Shown one piece after another: positions 63,641-64,000 of a stretch of DNA of 64,000 nucleotides (positions are counted from its first letter, which is position 1; each line of letters begins with the position of its first letter). Under the pieces are notes generated by a model. That model searched no databases, was not told the origin of the DNA, and was given only the letters and a program-made list of their open reading frames with translations. This stretch comes from Sphingobium cloacae. Its GTDB lineage: Bacteria > Pseudomonadota > Alphaproteobacteria > Sphingomonadales > Sphingomonadaceae. The DNA lies in assembly GCF_002355855.1 (NCBI RefSeq), contig NZ_AP017656.1, positions 310,001-374,000 on the forward strand. Direction: 5' to 3'. Made by a program: the position numbers and the translations under genes.

Positions 63641-63979
63641 TTAGTCGTCGCTTCGATTCGCGCGGCGTTCAGCATAGGCGACGACGAACTTCTCCCAGAT
63701 CCGCAGCCACTCTGAATCGGTGCGCGGCCGGCTAAAATCGGGGCATCCCTTGCGGAATGCAGCCGCCATGTCATCCACTGACCACGGATGGCCCTTGGTC
63801 AGCGCGATCTGGCGGAAGACGGCCTCACGCGTGCCGTATGAGAGAGACCCGGCGGGGAACGGAAGAGTCGGCGCATCGTCCTTCGCGGGCGCGGACTTCG
63901 CTGCATGGGCCGGTTTGACCGATGATCTCGGTGCCGTTTTCGGAGCCTCGCCCCCGACGAGTCGAAGGTGCGGCCCCAC
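63641..63979 (-). CDS. Hypothetical protein, possibly truncated by window edge
   Basis: 112 residues from GTG 63979. The frame stays open to the end of the window, so the true start may lie outside. The C-terminal part is recognisable as a small helical domain (GTREAVFRQIALTKGHPWSV, EWLRIWEKFVVAYAERRANR), preceded by an Ala/Lys/Pro-rich linker. Lies upstream of the toprim gene on the same strand. Function unknown. Confidence 0.55.
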   Translation of the reverse strand: MGPHLRLVGGEAPKTAPRSSVKPAHAAKSAPAKDDAPTLPFPAGSLSYGTREAVFRQIALTKGHPWSVDDMAAAFRKGCPDFSRPRTDSEWLRIWEKFVVAYAERRANRSDD

Positions 63980-64000
63980 GAGCTTGCGCTCCAGCGGTGC

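Noticed and set aside
1..64000. Plasmid replication origin, ParA partner, mating-pair-formation genes, CRISPR arrays, IS elements, rRNA or tRNA genes
   Set aside because: No Rep or ParA protein, VirB-type genes, transposases or regularly spaced repeats were found; the group II intron is the only clear mobile element inside the block.

Overview
The window is GC-rich and its proteins are typical of sphingomonads (Alphaproteobacteria: Sphingomonas, Sphingobium or Novosphingobium). Supporting signs are the ImuA-ImuB-DnaE2 cassette with GTTC-N7-GTTC LexA boxes, a MucR-like regulator, and many small proteins of a kind I associate with sphingomonad megaplasmids. No rRNA, tRNA, CRISPR array or replication-initiator gene is visible. 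The 20-64 kb part is conjugative-plasmid backbone, so the window is most likely from a large plasmid or chromid, or from an integrated conjugative element.

Layout. (1) 0-6 kb: a minus-strand pentose-phosphate operon, transketolase, then a fused transaldolase/glucose-6-phosphate isomerase, then 6-phosphogluconate dehydrogenase (cut by the window edge), preceded by a secreted YfdX-family protein. (2) 6.5-18 kb: a DNA-damage island with DnaE2, ImuB and ImuA, a DUF1810 protein, two divergent SRAP-family proteins around one LexA box, a 2H-phosphoesterase-like protein, a cupin, a frameshifted exonuclease III gene and a LigD-type ligase/polymerase. Identical LexA boxes precede imuA and separate the SRAP genes. 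(3) 18-20.8 kb: small hypothetical genes. (4) 20.8-26.8 kb: an R388-like DNA-processing module (MobF relaxase, coupling protein, ribbon-helix-helix protein) beside an oriT hairpin very like the R388 nic region. (5) 27-64 kb: a long, almost entirely minus-strand block that would be the leading region if that nic site is right. It carries SSB, VapBC, DUF736, a MucR-like regulator, DUF3768, two PAPS-reductase-like proteins, a Mom-like DNA-modification protein, a complete PRTRC cassette, a DpdA-like transglycosylase, a thermonuclease, ArdC, a second ParB-like protein, a strawberry-notch helicase/methylase and a toprim primase-like protein.

How the genes may work together. The leading-region cargo reads as a package for surviving entry into a new host: ssDNA protection (SSB), antirestriction (ArdC), possible base hypermodification (Mom-like, DpdA-like, PAPS-reductase-like proteins) and the PRTRC operon. 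The PRTRC operon carries an E1-like ThiF protein, a JAMM protease, an E2-like protein with a candidate catalytic Cys, and a 68-aa protein ending in Gly, which is the layout of a bacterial ubiquitin-like conjugation system. Two leading-region genes near oriT share a duplicated palindromic upstream element and the same terminator design, making these elements candidate single-stranded promoters.

Other notable points: a 2.53-kb group II intron splits a conserved gene (DUF6927-like) precisely, so that splicing would restore a 210-codon protein. Two frame disruptions, in xth and at the start of PRTRC protein F, may be real mutations or sequencing errors.
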